Assembly (NCBI RefSeq): GCF_012927085.1
Contig: NZ_JABBFX010000001.1
Span: 1,736,001 to 1,800,000, forward strand
Reading direction: 5' to 3'
From: Ramlibacter agri
GTDB taxonomy: Bacteria; Pseudomonadota; Gammaproteobacteria; Burkholderiales; Burkholderiaceae_C
DNA: 64,000 nt
The notes beneath the pieces are model-generated. The model was not told the origin of the DNA, did no database searches, and worked only from the letters and a program-made list of their open reading frames with translations. This document shows, in pieces, positions 18,314 to 28,248 of this stretch. The position numbers and the translations under genes were made by a program. How positions within the stretch are numbered: the stretch's first letter is position 1; each line of letters starts with the position of its first letter.

Positions 18314-18317
<4 letters not shown>
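17583..18317 (-). CDS. ugpQ: Glycerophosphodiester phosphodiesterase
   Basis: Cytosolic enzyme splitting glycerophosphodiesters into glycerol-3-phosphate and an alcohol. 244 residues, like E. coli UgpQ (247). Family motifs are [18 protein letters not shown] (HRG and PEN), then [27 protein letters not shown] with the E-x-D metal pair and catalytic HD, and later LDIEIKP. It is last in the ugp operon and overlaps ugpC by ATGA, so import and hydrolysis are coupled. Confidence 0.94.
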
Positions 18318-19324
<1,007 letters not shown>

Positions 19325-19342
19325 CTTTTCTCCTAATCAGTC

Positions 19343-19384
19343 GAGGACAGGGCAACCGCGCTGCGCGCTCGTTGGCCTGTCCCC
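19343..19384 (-). repeat. Intergenic hairpin between ugpE and ugpC
   Basis: On the minus strand the arms GGGGACAGGCCAAC and GTTGCCCTGTCCTC pair with about two mismatches around a 14-nt GC-rich loop. There is no T-run, so it is more likely an mRNA-stabilising or processing hairpin, or a REP-like repeat, than a terminator. Confidence 0.55.
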
Positions 19385-19392
19385 GAAGCAAT

Positions 19393-20247
19393 TTACTTCT
19401 CCGTATCCACCAGGCCCTTGACGAACCACTTCTGCATCAGCGTCACCACCAGCGCGGGCGGCAGCATGGCGAGGATGGCCGTGGCCATCACAACGCTCCA
19501 TTCGACCTGCGCGTCACCGCCCGTGGGCATCATGCGCTTGATGCCCAGCACCACGGGGTACATGCCCTCGTCAGTCGTGATCAGCAGCGGCCACAGGTAC
19601 TGGTTCCAGCCGTAGATGAACTGGATAACGAACAAGGCCGCTGTGCTGGTGGCTGACAGCGGCAGCACCACGTCCTTGAAGAAGCGCATCGGCCCCGCGC
19701 CGTCCATGCGCGCCGCTTCGGCCAGTTCGTCCGGCACGGTCAGGAAGAACTGCCGATACAGGAAGGTGGCGGTCGCCGAGGCGATCAGCGGGATCGTCAG
19801 GCCGGCATAGGAGTTCAGCAGGCCGAGATCGGAGACTACCTTGTAGGTCGGCAGGATCCGCACCTCCACCGGCAGCATCAGCGTGACGAAGATCGCCCAG
19901 AAGAAAGCCTTCCGGAACGGGAAGCGGAAGTAGACGATGCTGAAGGCGGACAGCAGCGAGATCGCGATCTTGCCGACGGCGATCATCACGGCCATCGCGA
20001 AACTCACCGCCATCATGTGCGCCACCGGCGCGTGCGAGCCGCCGCCGCCGCGCTCGCCCGTGAGGGCCGCGCGGTAGTTGTCCAGGAAGCTGGAGCCGGG
20101 CGTCAGCGGCATCGGCACCTGCACCACTTCCTGCGTCGTGTGCGTCGAGGCGACGAAGGTTAGGTAGACCGGGAAAGCCACCAGCAGGATGCCGATGATC
20201 AGCACCGCATGGGTGAGGAAGGTGAGGAATCGGTTGCGTTCGACCAT
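19393..20247 (-). CDS. ugpE: Glycerol-3-phosphate ABC transporter, permease UgpE
   Basis: 284-residue inner-membrane permease with about six membrane segments (LTHAVLIIGILLVAFPVYLTF is the first). The ABC-ATPase coupling loop is E-L-A-E-A-A-R-M-D-G-A-G-P (EAA motif) at about residues 190-202. The ATG overlaps the ugpA stop by one base (TGATG), so the two permeases are coupled. The length matches UgpE (281 in E. coli). Confidence 0.93.
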   Translation of the reverse strand: MVERNRFLTFLTHAVLIIGILLVAFPVYLTFVASTHTTQEVVQVPMPLTPGSSFLDNYRAALTGERGGGGSHAPVAHMMAVSFAMAVMIAVGKIAISLLSAFSIVYFRFPFRKAFFWAIFVTLMLPVEVRILPTYKVVSDLGLLNSYAGLTIPLIASATATFLYRQFFLTVPDELAEAARMDGAGPMRFFKDVVLPLSATSTAALFVIQFIYGWNQYLWPLLITTDEGMYPVVLGIKRMMPTGGDAQVEWSVVMATAILAMLPPALVVTLMQKWFVKGLVDTEK

Positions 20248-21128
20248 CAGTAGTTGACCTTCTTCTCGACGAACCGGAACTGGACGACGGTGAGCGCGAT
20301 CACGATCACCATCAGCACGGCAGACTGCGCCGCCGAGCCGCCCAGGTCCATGGCCTTGAAGCCATCGAAGTAGACCTTGTAGACCAGGATGGAAGTGTCC
20401 TTCCCCGGGCCGCCATGGGTGGCGGCATCGATGATGCCGAAGGTGTCGAAGAACGCGTAGACGATGTTGATCACCAGCAGGAAGAAGGCGGTGGGCGACA
20501 GCAGCGGGAACTGGATGGTCCAGAACCGCCGCCAGGCGCCGGCGCCGTCGATGGCCGCCGCTTCGATCAGCGAGCGCGGCACACTTTGCAGGCCAGCGAC
20601 GAAGAACAGGATGTTGTACGACAGCTGTTTCCAGACTGCGGCCATTACCACCAGCGCCATCGCGTGGTTGCCATTGAGCAGCGGGTCCCAGGGCACGTCC
20701 CAGCTGTGCAGCCAGTAGGCGACCACGCCGATGCTGCCGGAGAACAGGAACAGCCACACTACGCCAGCGACGGCCGGCGCCACGGCGTACGGCCAGATCA
20801 GCAGCGTGCGGTAGAACAGCGCGCCGCGGATCGCGCGGTCCGCGAAATAGGCAAGCAGCAGCGACAGGGTGATGCCGAAGAACGCCACGGACAGCGAGAA
20901 GACGGCCGTGGTCTTGAATGACTCGAGGTAGCTGGCGTCCTCGAACAGGTTGCGGAAGTTCTCCAGCCCGACCCACTGAACCGAGGTGCCGAAGGCGTCC
21001 TGCTGCTGGAACGACTGCACCAGCGCCTGGCCCGCCGGCCAGAAAAAGAACACAGCGATGATGACGACCTGCGGCGCGAGCAGAACCCACGGCAGCCAGG
21101 CCGATTTGAATGTGACCCTCTTCTCCAT
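20247..21128 (-). CDS. ugpA: Glycerol-3-phosphate ABC transporter, permease UgpA
   Basis: 293-residue inner-membrane permease with about six membrane segments, starting [20 protein letters not shown]. The EAA loop reads [13 protein letters not shown]. The start [11 protein letters not shown] was chosen; a longer in-frame start would add 21 residues read from the terminator region. It lies downstream of ugpB across an internal terminator hairpin and partners UgpE in the membrane. Confidence 0.93.
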   Translation of the reverse strand: MEKRVTFKSAWLPWVLLAPQVVIIAVFFFWPAGQALVQSFQQQDAFGTSVQWVGLENFRNLFEDASYLESFKTTAVFSLSVAFFGITLSLLLAYFADRAIRGALFYRTLLIWPYAVAPAVAGVVWLFLFSGSIGVVAYWLHSWDVPWDPLLNGNHAMALVVMAAVWKQLSYNILFFVAGLQSVPRSLIEAAAIDGAGAWRRFWTIQFPLLSPTAFFLLVINIVYAFFDTFGIIDAATHGGPGKDTSILVYKVYFDGFKAMDLGGSAAQSAVLMVIVIALTVVQFRFVEKKVNY

Positions 21129-21162
21129 GGCCGGGTATTGTCTATGACTCCATGAAATGACG

Positions 21163-21185
21163 AAAAAGCCCCGCGGGAGCGGGGC
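21163..21185 (-). terminator. Terminator between ugpB and ugpA
   Basis: Read on the minus strand: the stem GCCCCGC / GCGGGGC, a 4-nt loop, then five T. It lies 22 nt after the ugpB stop and upstream of ugpA. An intra-operon terminator here would make binding-protein mRNA exceed permease mRNA, a common arrangement in ABC importers. Confidence 0.85.
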
Positions 21186-21206
21186 TTGCACAGGACCGGG
21201 AAGCGG

Positions 21207-22526
21207 TCAGGACGATTGCTTGGTCTGCTTCTCGAAGCGTTCCAGCAACTCGTTGCCGCGCTTCACGATCGAGTCCAGGGCTTCCTTGGGGCCCTTCTTG
21301 CCGGCCCACACCTGCTCGAGTTCCTCGTCCTCGATGTTGCGGATCTGGACGTAGTTGCCCAGGCGGATGCCGCGTGACTTGTCGGTCGTCTTGCGGATCA
21401 TCTGGTTCACCGCGGTGTCGGTGCCGGGGTTCTGCTTGTAGAAGCCCGATTCCTCGGTCAGCTTGAACGAAGCGAGGGTGACCGGCAGGTAGCCGGTGCG
21501 CTTGTGGCTGGCCGACTGCACTTCCGGGTTCGACAGGTAGTCGAAGAAGGCGGCGACGCCCTTGTAGTGCTCCGGGGTCTTGCCGGACATCACCCACAGG
21601 CTGGCGCCACCGATCACGGTGTTCTGCGGCGCGCCGGGCACGTCGGGGTAGTAGGGCAGGGGCGCCACGGTGAACTTGAACTTGGCGTTCTTGGCCACGT
21701 TGCCGTAGAAGCCCGACGACGTCGTGATCATCGCGCACTCACCCGACACGAAGGTGCCTTCGGCGGTGTTGTTGCGGCCCTTGTAGACGAACAGGCCGGT
21801 CTTGGCCATGTTCGCCAGGTTCTCGATGTGGCGCACGTGCAGCGGCGAGTTGGCCACCAGGCGGGCGTCCGGGCCGTCCAGGCCGTTGCGCTTGGTCGCC
21901 AGCAGCGTGTTGTGCCAGGTGGAGAAGCTCTCCAACTGGGTCCAGCCCTGCCAGCCGATGGTCAGCGGGCACTTGTGGCCGCTGGCCTTCAGCTTGGCGG
22001 CGGCCAGCGCCACTTCCGGCCAGGTGGACGGCGGCTTGCTCGCGTCCAGGCCGGCTTTCTCGAAGGCGTCCTTGTTGATGTAGAAGACGGTCGTGGAGCT
22101 GTTGAACGGGAAGCTCATCATCTGCCCGTTAGGCGCCGTGTAGTAGCTCGCCACGGCGGGGATGTAGGCGGCCGGGTCGAACTTCTTGCCGGCGTCCTTC
22201 ATCAGCTTGCTCACCGGCACGATGGCGTTCTTGCTGGCCATCATCGTGGCCGTGCCGACTTCGAACACCTGCAGGATGTCCGGGGCGTTGCCGGCGCGGA
22301 AGGCCGCGATCGCCGCCGTCATCGACTCGTCGTAGCTGCCCTTGTAGACCGGCACGACCTTGTATTCCTTCTGGCGGGCATTGAAGTCCTTGGCCAGATC
22401 GTTGACCCATTCGTTGTTGACGGCGGTCATCGAGTGCCACCACTGGATCTCGGTCTGGGCCTGCACGGCCGGCGCAACGAGCGCGAAAGCGCTGGCCAGC
22501 GCGAGGAAGGAATACTTCAGCTTCAT
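21207..22526 (-). CDS. ugpB: Glycerol-3-phosphate periplasmic binding protein
   Basis: 439-residue extracellular solute-binding protein (family 1), as in E. coli UgpB (438). The signal peptide is MKLKYSFLALASAFALVAPAVQA, and the mature start is QTEIQWWHSMTAVNNEW. UgpB-like binding segments include YKGSYDESMTA, FNSSTTVFYINKDAF and TTSSGFYGNV. The ATG follows AGGAGACG, a good RBS. It is first in the ugp operon, and the 197-bp region upstream (to 22723) must hold the promoter; a pho box was not evident by eye. Confidence 0.94.
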   Translation of the reverse strand: MKLKYSFLALASAFALVAPAVQAQTEIQWWHSMTAVNNEWVNDLAKDFNARQKEYKVVPVYKGSYDESMTAAIAAFRAGNAPDILQVFEVGTATMMASKNAIVPVSKLMKDAGKKFDPAAYIPAVASYYTAPNGQMMSFPFNSSTTVFYINKDAFEKAGLDASKPPSTWPEVALAAAKLKASGHKCPLTIGWQGWTQLESFSTWHNTLLATKRNGLDGPDARLVANSPLHVRHIENLANMAKTGLFVYKGRNNTAEGTFVSGECAMITTSSGFYGNVAKNAKFKFTVAPLPYYPDVPGAPQNTVIGGASLWVMSGKTPEHYKGVAAFFDYLSNPEVQSASHKRTGYLPVTLASFKLTEESGFYKQNPGTDTAVNQMIRKTTDKSRGIRLGNYVQIRNIEDEELEQVWAGKKGPKEALDSIVKRGNELLERFEKQTKQSS

Positions 22527-22723
22527 TGAAATCGTCTCCTGCGGGATGCAAAGCCCGTGACTGTACGGTGGATTTGTGACCGGCATTAGACAAAGCCGGA
22601 CGGTGCGGGCACAAGCGGGTTTGCCAGTAGCTTGCAAGCCCCGGCCCTGTGAGGCTTGCTGCACTGCGGTAACATCTTCCTTCAGCCGGATTGCCTTCAT
22701 TTGGCTGACAGCGAGAAACCCAG

Positions 22724-25700
22724 ATGAACGCGCCGACAACAATCCAGCACCTGATGGCAGCAGTCGACGGCGATGCGCCGCGACTGCGCGAGATCCCCTA
22801 CAACTACACCTCGTTCTCGGACCGCGAGATCGTCATCCGCCTGCTCGGGTCCCGGGCCTGGGAGATCCTGAACCGCCTGCGCGAAGAGCGCCGCACCGGC
22901 CGCAGCGCGCGCATGCTGTACGAGGTGCTGGGCGACATCTGGGTGGTCCAGCGCAACCCGTACCTCCAGGACGACCTCCTGGACAACCCCAAGCGCCGCC
23001 AGCAGCTGGTCGAGGCCCTGCAGCACCGCCTGAACGAAGTGCAGAAGCGCCGCACGCCGGACAGCGACCCGCAGCGCGACGCCCTGGTGGGCGAGCTGCT
23101 GGACGCCGCTTCCGCTGCCGTGCGCCGCTTCGACGACACCTTCGCCGAGACGGCCGAACTGCGCACCCGCACGCTCAAGGCCCTGCGCCGCTACACGCAC
23201 AAGGACAACGTCCGCTTCGACGGCATGTCGCGCGTGTCGCACGTCACCGATGCGACCGACTGGCGGGTGGAGTACCCATTCGTAGTACTGATCCCGGACA
23301 CGGAAGCCGAGATGGCCGGCCTGGTCAAGGGCTGCATCGAGCTGGGGCTGACCATCATCCCGCGCGGGGGCGGCACCGGCTACACCGGCGGCGCCATTCC
23401 GCTCACGTGGAAGAGCGCGGTCATCAACACCGAGAAGCTCGAGGCCATGACCGAGGTGGAGCACGTCTCCATCCCGGGCCACGAGCAGCCGATCCCCACC
23501 GTCTGGACCGAGGCCGGCGTGGTGACGCAGCGCGTGGCCGACGCCGCCGAACGGGCCGGCTTCGTGTTCGCGGTCGATCCGACCTCCGCCGAAGCCTCGT
23601 GCATCGGCGGCAACATCGCCATGAACGCCGGCGGCAAGAAGGCCGTGCTGTGGGGCACGGCGCTGGACAACCTGGTGTCCTGGCGCATGGTCACGCCCGA
23701 CGCGCAGTGGCTGGAAGTGATCCGCCTGGACCACAACCTGTCGAAGATCCACGACGCCCCGGTCGCCACCTTCGAGCTGCGCTACTTCGAACCGGCCGGC
23801 AAGATCGACTGGACCAGGCCGCAGCGCACCGAGCGCCTGGAGATCCCTGGCTCGCGCTTCCGCAAGGAAGGCCTGGGCAAGGACGTCACTGACAAATTCC
23901 TGTCGGGCCTGCCCGGCATCCAGAAGGAAGGCTGCGACGGCCTGATCACCAGCGCGCGCTGGGTCGTGCACCGCATGCCCGCGCATACGCGCACGGTCTG
24001 CATGGAGTTCTTCGGCAACGCCAAGGACGCCGTGCCTTCGATCGTCGAGATCAAGGACTTCATGTTCGCCGAGCAGGCTCGCACCGGCACCGTGCTGGCG
24101 GGCCTGGAGCACCTGGACGACCGCTACCTGCGCGCCGTCGGCTACGCGACCAAGTCGAAGCGTGCCGTGCTGCCGAAGATGGTGCTGATCGGCGACATCG
24201 CCGGCGACGACCCCGATGCCGTGGCACGCGCCACTTCGGAAGTGGTGCGCCTGGCCAATTCGCGCAGCGGCGAAGGCTTCATCGCCATCAGCCCGGAAGC
24301 GCGCAAGAAGTTCTGGCTGGATCGCAAGCGCACCGCCGCCATCAGCAAGCACACCAACGCCTTCAAGATCAATGAAGACGTGGTGATCCCGCTGCCGCGG
24401 ATGGCCGAATACACCGACGGCATCGAGCGCATCAACATCGAGCTGTCGCTGCGCAACAAGATCCAGCTGGCGGCCGAACTGGAAGCCTTCTTCGCCCGCG
24501 GCAACCTGCCGCTGGGCCGGCAGGACGACGCCGGCGAGATCCCCTCGGCCGAACTGCTGGAAGACCGCGTGCAGCAGGCCATCGCGCTGATCCGCGACGT
24601 GCGCGCGCAGTGGCAAGGCTGGCTGGACGAAGTCGACACCCTGTTCCCGCAGCTGCAGGACCACACGCTGCGCGCGAGCTGGAAGGCACAGATCCGCGCG
24701 CCGCTCGCCAACCTGTTCGGCGGCAACGCTTTCACGCCCATCCTGGGCGAGCTGAACGCGATCCACAAGCGCGTGCTCAAGGGCCGCGTGTGGGTGGCGC
24801 TGCACATGCACGCCGGCGACGGCAACGTGCACACCAACATCCCGGTGAACAGCGACGACTATCAGATGCTGCAGACGGCGCACGAGGCGGTGAAGCGCAT
24901 CATGGCGCTGGCCCGCTCGCTGGACGGCGTGATCTCGGGCGAGCACGGCATCGGCATCACCAAGCTGGAGTTCCTGAGCGACGAGGAGATCGCGCCCTTC
25001 GCCGACTACAAGGCCCGGGTCGACCCCGAAGGCCGCTTCAACAAGGGCAAGCTGCTGCGGCCCTCGGAAGCCGGCAAGGTGATGGACGCGGACGTGTCGG
25101 TCTACGCCGACCTGACCAACGCCTACACGCCGTCCTTCGGCCTGATGGGGCACGAGTCGATCATCATGCAGCAGTCGGACATCGGCGCCATCGCCGATTC
25201 CGTCAAGGACTGCCTGCGCTGCGGCAAGTGCAAGCCGGTGTGCGCCACCCACGTGCCGCGCGCCAACCTGCTCTATAGCCCGCGCAACAAGATCCTGGCC
25301 ACCTCGCTGCTGGTCGAGGCCTTCCTGTACGAGGAACAGACGCGCCGCGGCGTGTCGATCAAGCACTGGGAGGAGTTCGAGGACGTCGCCGACCACTGCA
25401 CGGTCTGCCACAAGTGCGTGAACCCGTGCCCGGTGAACATCGACTTCGGCGAAGTGTCGATGAACATGCGCAACCTGCTGCGCAAGATGGGGCAGAAGAG
25501 CTTCCGCCCCGGCAACGCCGCGGCCATGATGATGCTGAACGCCACTAGCCCGCAAAGCATCAAGCTGATTCGCAGCGCGGTGGTCGGCGTCGGCTACAAG
25601 GCCCAGCGCATGGGCAACAGCCTGCTGCGCGGCCTGGCCCACCTGCAGGTGCAGCGCCCGCCGGAAACGCACAACACGGCTCCCATCAAGGAGCAGGTGG

Positions 25701-26623
25701 TCCACTTCATCAACAAGAAGCTGCCGGGCGGCCTGCCCACGCGCACGGCGCGGGCGCTGCTGGACATCGAGGACCGCGACTACGTCCCGATCATCCGCGA
25801 CCCGAAGGCGACGTCTTCCGAGAGCGAGGCGGTGTTCTACTTCCCGGGCTGCGGCTCGGAGCGGCTGTTCTCGCAGGTGGGCCTGGCGACGCAGGCGATG
25901 CTGTGGCACGCTGGCGTCCAGACCGTGCTGCCGCCGGGATACCTGTGCTGCGGCTACCCGCAGCGCGGCTCGGGCCAGTTCGACAAGGCCGAGAAGATGA
26001 TCACGGACAACCGGGTGCTGTTCCACCGCGTGGCCAACACGCTGAACTACCTGGACATCAAGACCGTGGTGGTCTCCTGCGGCACCTGCTACGACCAGCT
26101 GCAAGGCTACGAGTTCGACAAGATCTTCCCCGGCTGCCGCATCGTGGACATCCACGAGTACCTGCTGGAAAAGGGCATCAAGCTCGAGGGCGCCGGCGCC
26201 TACCTGTACCACGACCCCTGCCACACGCCGATGAAGCTGCAGGAGCCGATGAAGACGGTGAAGGCGCTGGTCGGCGAGAACGTGCGCAAGTCGGAGCGCT
26301 GCTGCGGCGAGTCGGGCACGCTGGCCGTCACCCGCCCGGACATCTCCACCCAGGTCCGCTTCCGCAAGGAGGAGGAACTGCGCAAGGACGAAGCGGCGCT
26401 GCGCGCCACCGGCGCGGTCGGGGCCAAGGACGACATCAAGATCCTCACCAGCTGCCCGAGCTGCCTCCAAGGCCTCTCCCGCTACAACCACGACCTGCAG
26501 AACGGCCTGTTGGAAGCCGACTACATCGTCGTGGAGATGGCCCGCAAGATCCTGGGCGAGAACTGGATGCCGGAGTACGTGAAGGCCGCCAACGCCGGCG
26601 GCATCGAGCGCGTGCTGGTGTAA
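22724..26623 (+). CDS. Giant FAD/FMN-linked and Fe-S fusion oxidoreductase (DUF3683)
   Basis: 1299-residue fusion. Residues 1 to about 110 resemble DUF3683. The FAD_binding_4 domain (about 180-350) has [17 protein letters not shown]. The FAD-oxidase C-terminal domain (about 430-780) ends in [14 protein letters not shown] and SGEHGIG. Two 4Fe-4S motifs follow, [11 protein letters not shown] near 829 and [12 protein letters not shown] near 893. Two CCG domains close the protein: PGCGSER...YLCCGYP and CGTCYDQ, then YHDPCHTP...RCCGESG...CPSCL. It thus joins the GlcD/Dld and GlcF parts of a 2-hydroxyacid (lactate or glycolate) dehydrogenase in one chain. The substrate is unproven. Confidence 0.9.
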   Translation: MNAPTTIQHLMAAVDGDAPRLREIPYNYTSFSDREIVIRLLGSRAWEILNRLREERRTGRSARMLYEVLGDIWVVQRNPYLQDDLLDNPKRRQQLVEALQHRLNEVQKRRTPDSDPQRDALVGELLDAASAAVRRFDDTFAETAELRTRTLKALRRYTHKDNVRFDGMSRVSHVTDATDWRVEYPFVVLIPDTEAEMAGLVKGCIELGLTIIPRGGGTGYTGGAIPLTWKSAVINTEKLEAMTEVEHVSIPGHEQPIPTVWTEAGVVTQRVADAAERAGFVFAVDPTSAEASCIGGNIAMNAGGKKAVLWGTALDNLVSWRMVTPDAQWLEVIRLDHNLSKIHDAPVATFELRYFEPAGKIDWTRPQRTERLEIPGSRFRKEGLGKDVTDKFLSGLPGIQKEGCDGLITSARWVVHRMPAHTRTVCMEFFGNAKDAVPSIVEIKDFMFAEQARTGTVLAGLEHLDDRYLRAVGYATKSKRAVLPKMVLIGDIAGDDPDAVARATSEVVRLANSRSGEGFIAISPEARKKFWLDRKRTAAISKHTNAFKINEDVVIPLPRMAEYTDGIERINIELSLRNKIQLAAELEAFFARGNLPLGRQDDAGEIPSAELLEDRVQQAIALIRDVRAQWQGWLDEVDTLFPQLQDHTLRASWKAQIRAPLANLFGGNAFTPILGELNAIHKRVLKGRVWVALHMHAGDGNVHTNIPVNSDDYQMLQTAHEAVKRIMALARSLDGVISGEHGIGITKLEFLSDEEIAPFADYKARVDPEGRFNKGKLLRPSEAGKVMDADVSVYADLTNAYTPSFGLMGHESIIMQQSDIGAIADSVKDCLRCGKCKPVCATHVPRANLLYSPRNKILATSLLVEAFLYEEQTRRGVSIKHWEEFEDVADHCTVCHKCVNPCPVNIDFGEVSMNMRNLLRKMGQKSFRPGNAAAMMMLNATSPQSIKLIRSAVVGVGYKAQRMGNSLLRGLAHLQVQRPPETHNTAPIKEQVVHFINKKLPGGLPTRTARALLDIEDRDYVPIIRDPKATSSESEAVFYFPGCGSERLFSQVGLATQAMLWHAGVQTVLPPGYLCCGYPQRGSGQFDKAEKMITDNRVLFHRVANTLNYLDIKTVVVSCGTCYDQLQGYEFDKIFPGCRIVDIHEYLLEKGIKLEGAGAYLYHDPCHTPMKLQEPMKTVKALVGENVRKSERCCGESGTLAVTRPDISTQVRFRKEEELRKDEAALRATGAVGAKDDIKILTSCPSCLQGLSRYNHDLQNGLLEADYIVVEMARKILGENWMPEYVKAANAGGIERVLV

Positions 26624-26792
26624 ACCGGGGCGCGGGCCGCCCCGCGCCTGCCGCAAAATCGCTGGCGCCCGTGAAATCCGCACGACGGAGGCCTCGCGGG
26701 CGGCCAAGCGGCGGATGCCCGCCTCAGCCGCTACCGTGTATAACGCGATGTGAAGGATTTCCGGTTGCAACACCGGTTACCGGAGGTTTGGC

Positions 26793-28172
26793 ATGCCCGG
26801 CGTACACAATCACATGAAATGGCTCGCTCCCCTGGTGGCAGCTCCGCTGCTCCTCATCGCGCAGTTCGCACTGGCCCAGAGCGCCGGTGAAGTGGAGTTC
26901 TCGCGCGGCGTCGGCTTCGCGCAAAGCCCGGGCCAGGCGCCCCGCACCCTGGGCAAGGGCCTGCCGCTGCTGCAGGGCGACCGCCTGACCACCTCCGACG
27001 GCGCCTCGGCCATCATCAAGCTCGCCGACGGGACCCGCATGACGGTGCGGCCCAATTCCGAGCTGGTCCTGCAGCAGTACCAGTTCCAGGAAAACGCGCA
27101 GGACAACGGCATGCTGATGCAGCTGGTGCGCGGCGGCCTGCGCGCCGTCACCGGCCTGATCTCCAAGAACGCGCCCAACGCCGCCCGCATCCAGACCAAC
27201 ACCGCCACCATCGGCATCCGCGGCACGGACTTCGACGCCCGCGTCTGCTCCGGCTCCGAATGCAGTGCGGAGTCGGCCCGCGTCGTCGACGCCGCCCGGC
27301 CCAACGCCGTGCAGGCCAGCGCCAAGATCACCAACGTGCAGGGCGAGGTCTACGCCACCGACGGCGGCGGCGTGCGCCGCCGGCTGGTGGACGGCGGCAG
27401 CGTCTACCCGGGCGACGTGGTGGAAACCACCCGGGGGAGCCAGGGCGTGCTGGCGTTCCGCGACGACACGCGCATCACCTTGGGCTCGCAGACCCGCTTC
27501 CGCGTCGACAACTTCGTCTACGACGACAAGAACGCGGGCGAGGGCCGCTTCCTGGCCTCCATCCTGCGCGGCTCGGTGCGGGCGCTCACTGGCCTGATCG
27601 CCAAGGCAAACAACCGCAACGTCGGCTTCAGCACCGCCACCGCCACCATCGGCATCCGCGGCACCGGCTTCGACGTGCAGTGCACCGGCCCCTGCGCCGG
27701 CGAGCCGGGCGACCCGAGCGCCGGCCTGACGCTGTGGACCTGGCTGGGCGCCATCGAGGTCGGCCAGCCCGGGCAGACCGCGCTGGAGGTGCTGCAGGCG
27801 GGGCAGGGCCTGTTCATTCCTGCCAGCGGTCCCATCGTGCCGGTCACCAACGAGCCGGCGAGCACCGATCCGCGCCCCGACCAGGTGAACGTCCCCAACA
27901 ACCTGTTCTCCGAGCAGCAACTGAACGACGGCTCGCAAGGCCTGTTCGTGTTCGTGCGCGACGGCCACATCGAGATCGCCAGCGGCAGCGAAGTGCTGCA
28001 TCTCGGGCGGGGCGAAGCGGGCTTCGCGGGCACCGACGGCCAGGTGGTGCGCCCGATCGACATCCCGAAATTCCTCGAGTTCGACACGATCCCGATGCCC
28101 AACTCGCGCAATCCGCTGCTTGCCTCGGTCCTCGGCGAGTCCGGCATCCGCAACGCGCAAACCTGCAAGTAA
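26793..28172 (+). CDS. Periplasmic protein with two FecR domains
   Basis: 459 residues with an N-terminal signal peptide (MKWLAPLVAAPLLLIAQFALAQ). Two repeated FecR-type domains occur at about 50-155 and 205-310. Each has the pattern 'L-x-x-G-D...T-x-x-x-S-x-A...L-x-D-x-T...' and ends in a shared TATIGIRGT-(D/G)-FD motif. There is no sigma-regulator partner or TonB receptor nearby. GGAGG 6 nt upstream supports the ATG at MPGVHNHMKW. It is followed 76 nt later by a TpsB transporter, a pairing that suggests a cell-surface or secretion role rather than iron signalling. Confidence 0.82.
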   Translation: MPGVHNHMKWLAPLVAAPLLLIAQFALAQSAGEVEFSRGVGFAQSPGQAPRTLGKGLPLLQGDRLTTSDGASAIIKLADGTRMTVRPNSELVLQQYQFQENAQDNGMLMQLVRGGLRAVTGLISKNAPNAARIQTNTATIGIRGTDFDARVCSGSECSAESARVVDAARPNAVQASAKITNVQGEVYATDGGGVRRRLVDGGSVYPGDVVETTRGSQGVLAFRDDTRITLGSQTRFRVDNFVYDDKNAGEGRFLASILRGSVRALTGLIAKANNRNVGFSTATATIGIRGTGFDVQCTGPCAGEPGDPSAGLTLWTWLGAIEVGQPGQTALEVLQAGQGLFIPASGPIVPVTNEPASTDPRPDQVNVPNNLFSEQQLNDGSQGLFVFVRDGHIEIASGSEVLHLGRGEAGFAGTDGQVVRPIDIPKFLEFDTIPMPNSRNPLLASVLGESGIRNAQTCK

Positions 28173-28248
28173 CCCGCATGGCGGGTGACAATCTGTTCAC
28201 CCCGATGCGAGAATGCCCGCTCCAGAAGAAGAGAAGGCGGCAAGAAAC

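Noticed and set aside
26624..26680. GC-rich hairpin after the FAD/Fe-S fusion gene as terminator
   Set aside because: GGGGCG/CGCCCC stem without any T-run; not enough for a factor-independent terminator.
22697..26773. 1358-codon open frame on the minus strand opposite the FAD/Fe-S fusion gene
   Set aside because: Product is Val/Ala/His/Arg-rich without motifs. It is the antisense shadow expected from strong GC3 bias in the real gene, which has clear FAD and Fe-S motifs.
26793..28172. FecR protein as an anti-sigma regulator of iron uptake
   Set aside because: It has a cleavable signal peptide, two FecR domains, and neither an ECF sigma factor nor a TonB receptor nearby.
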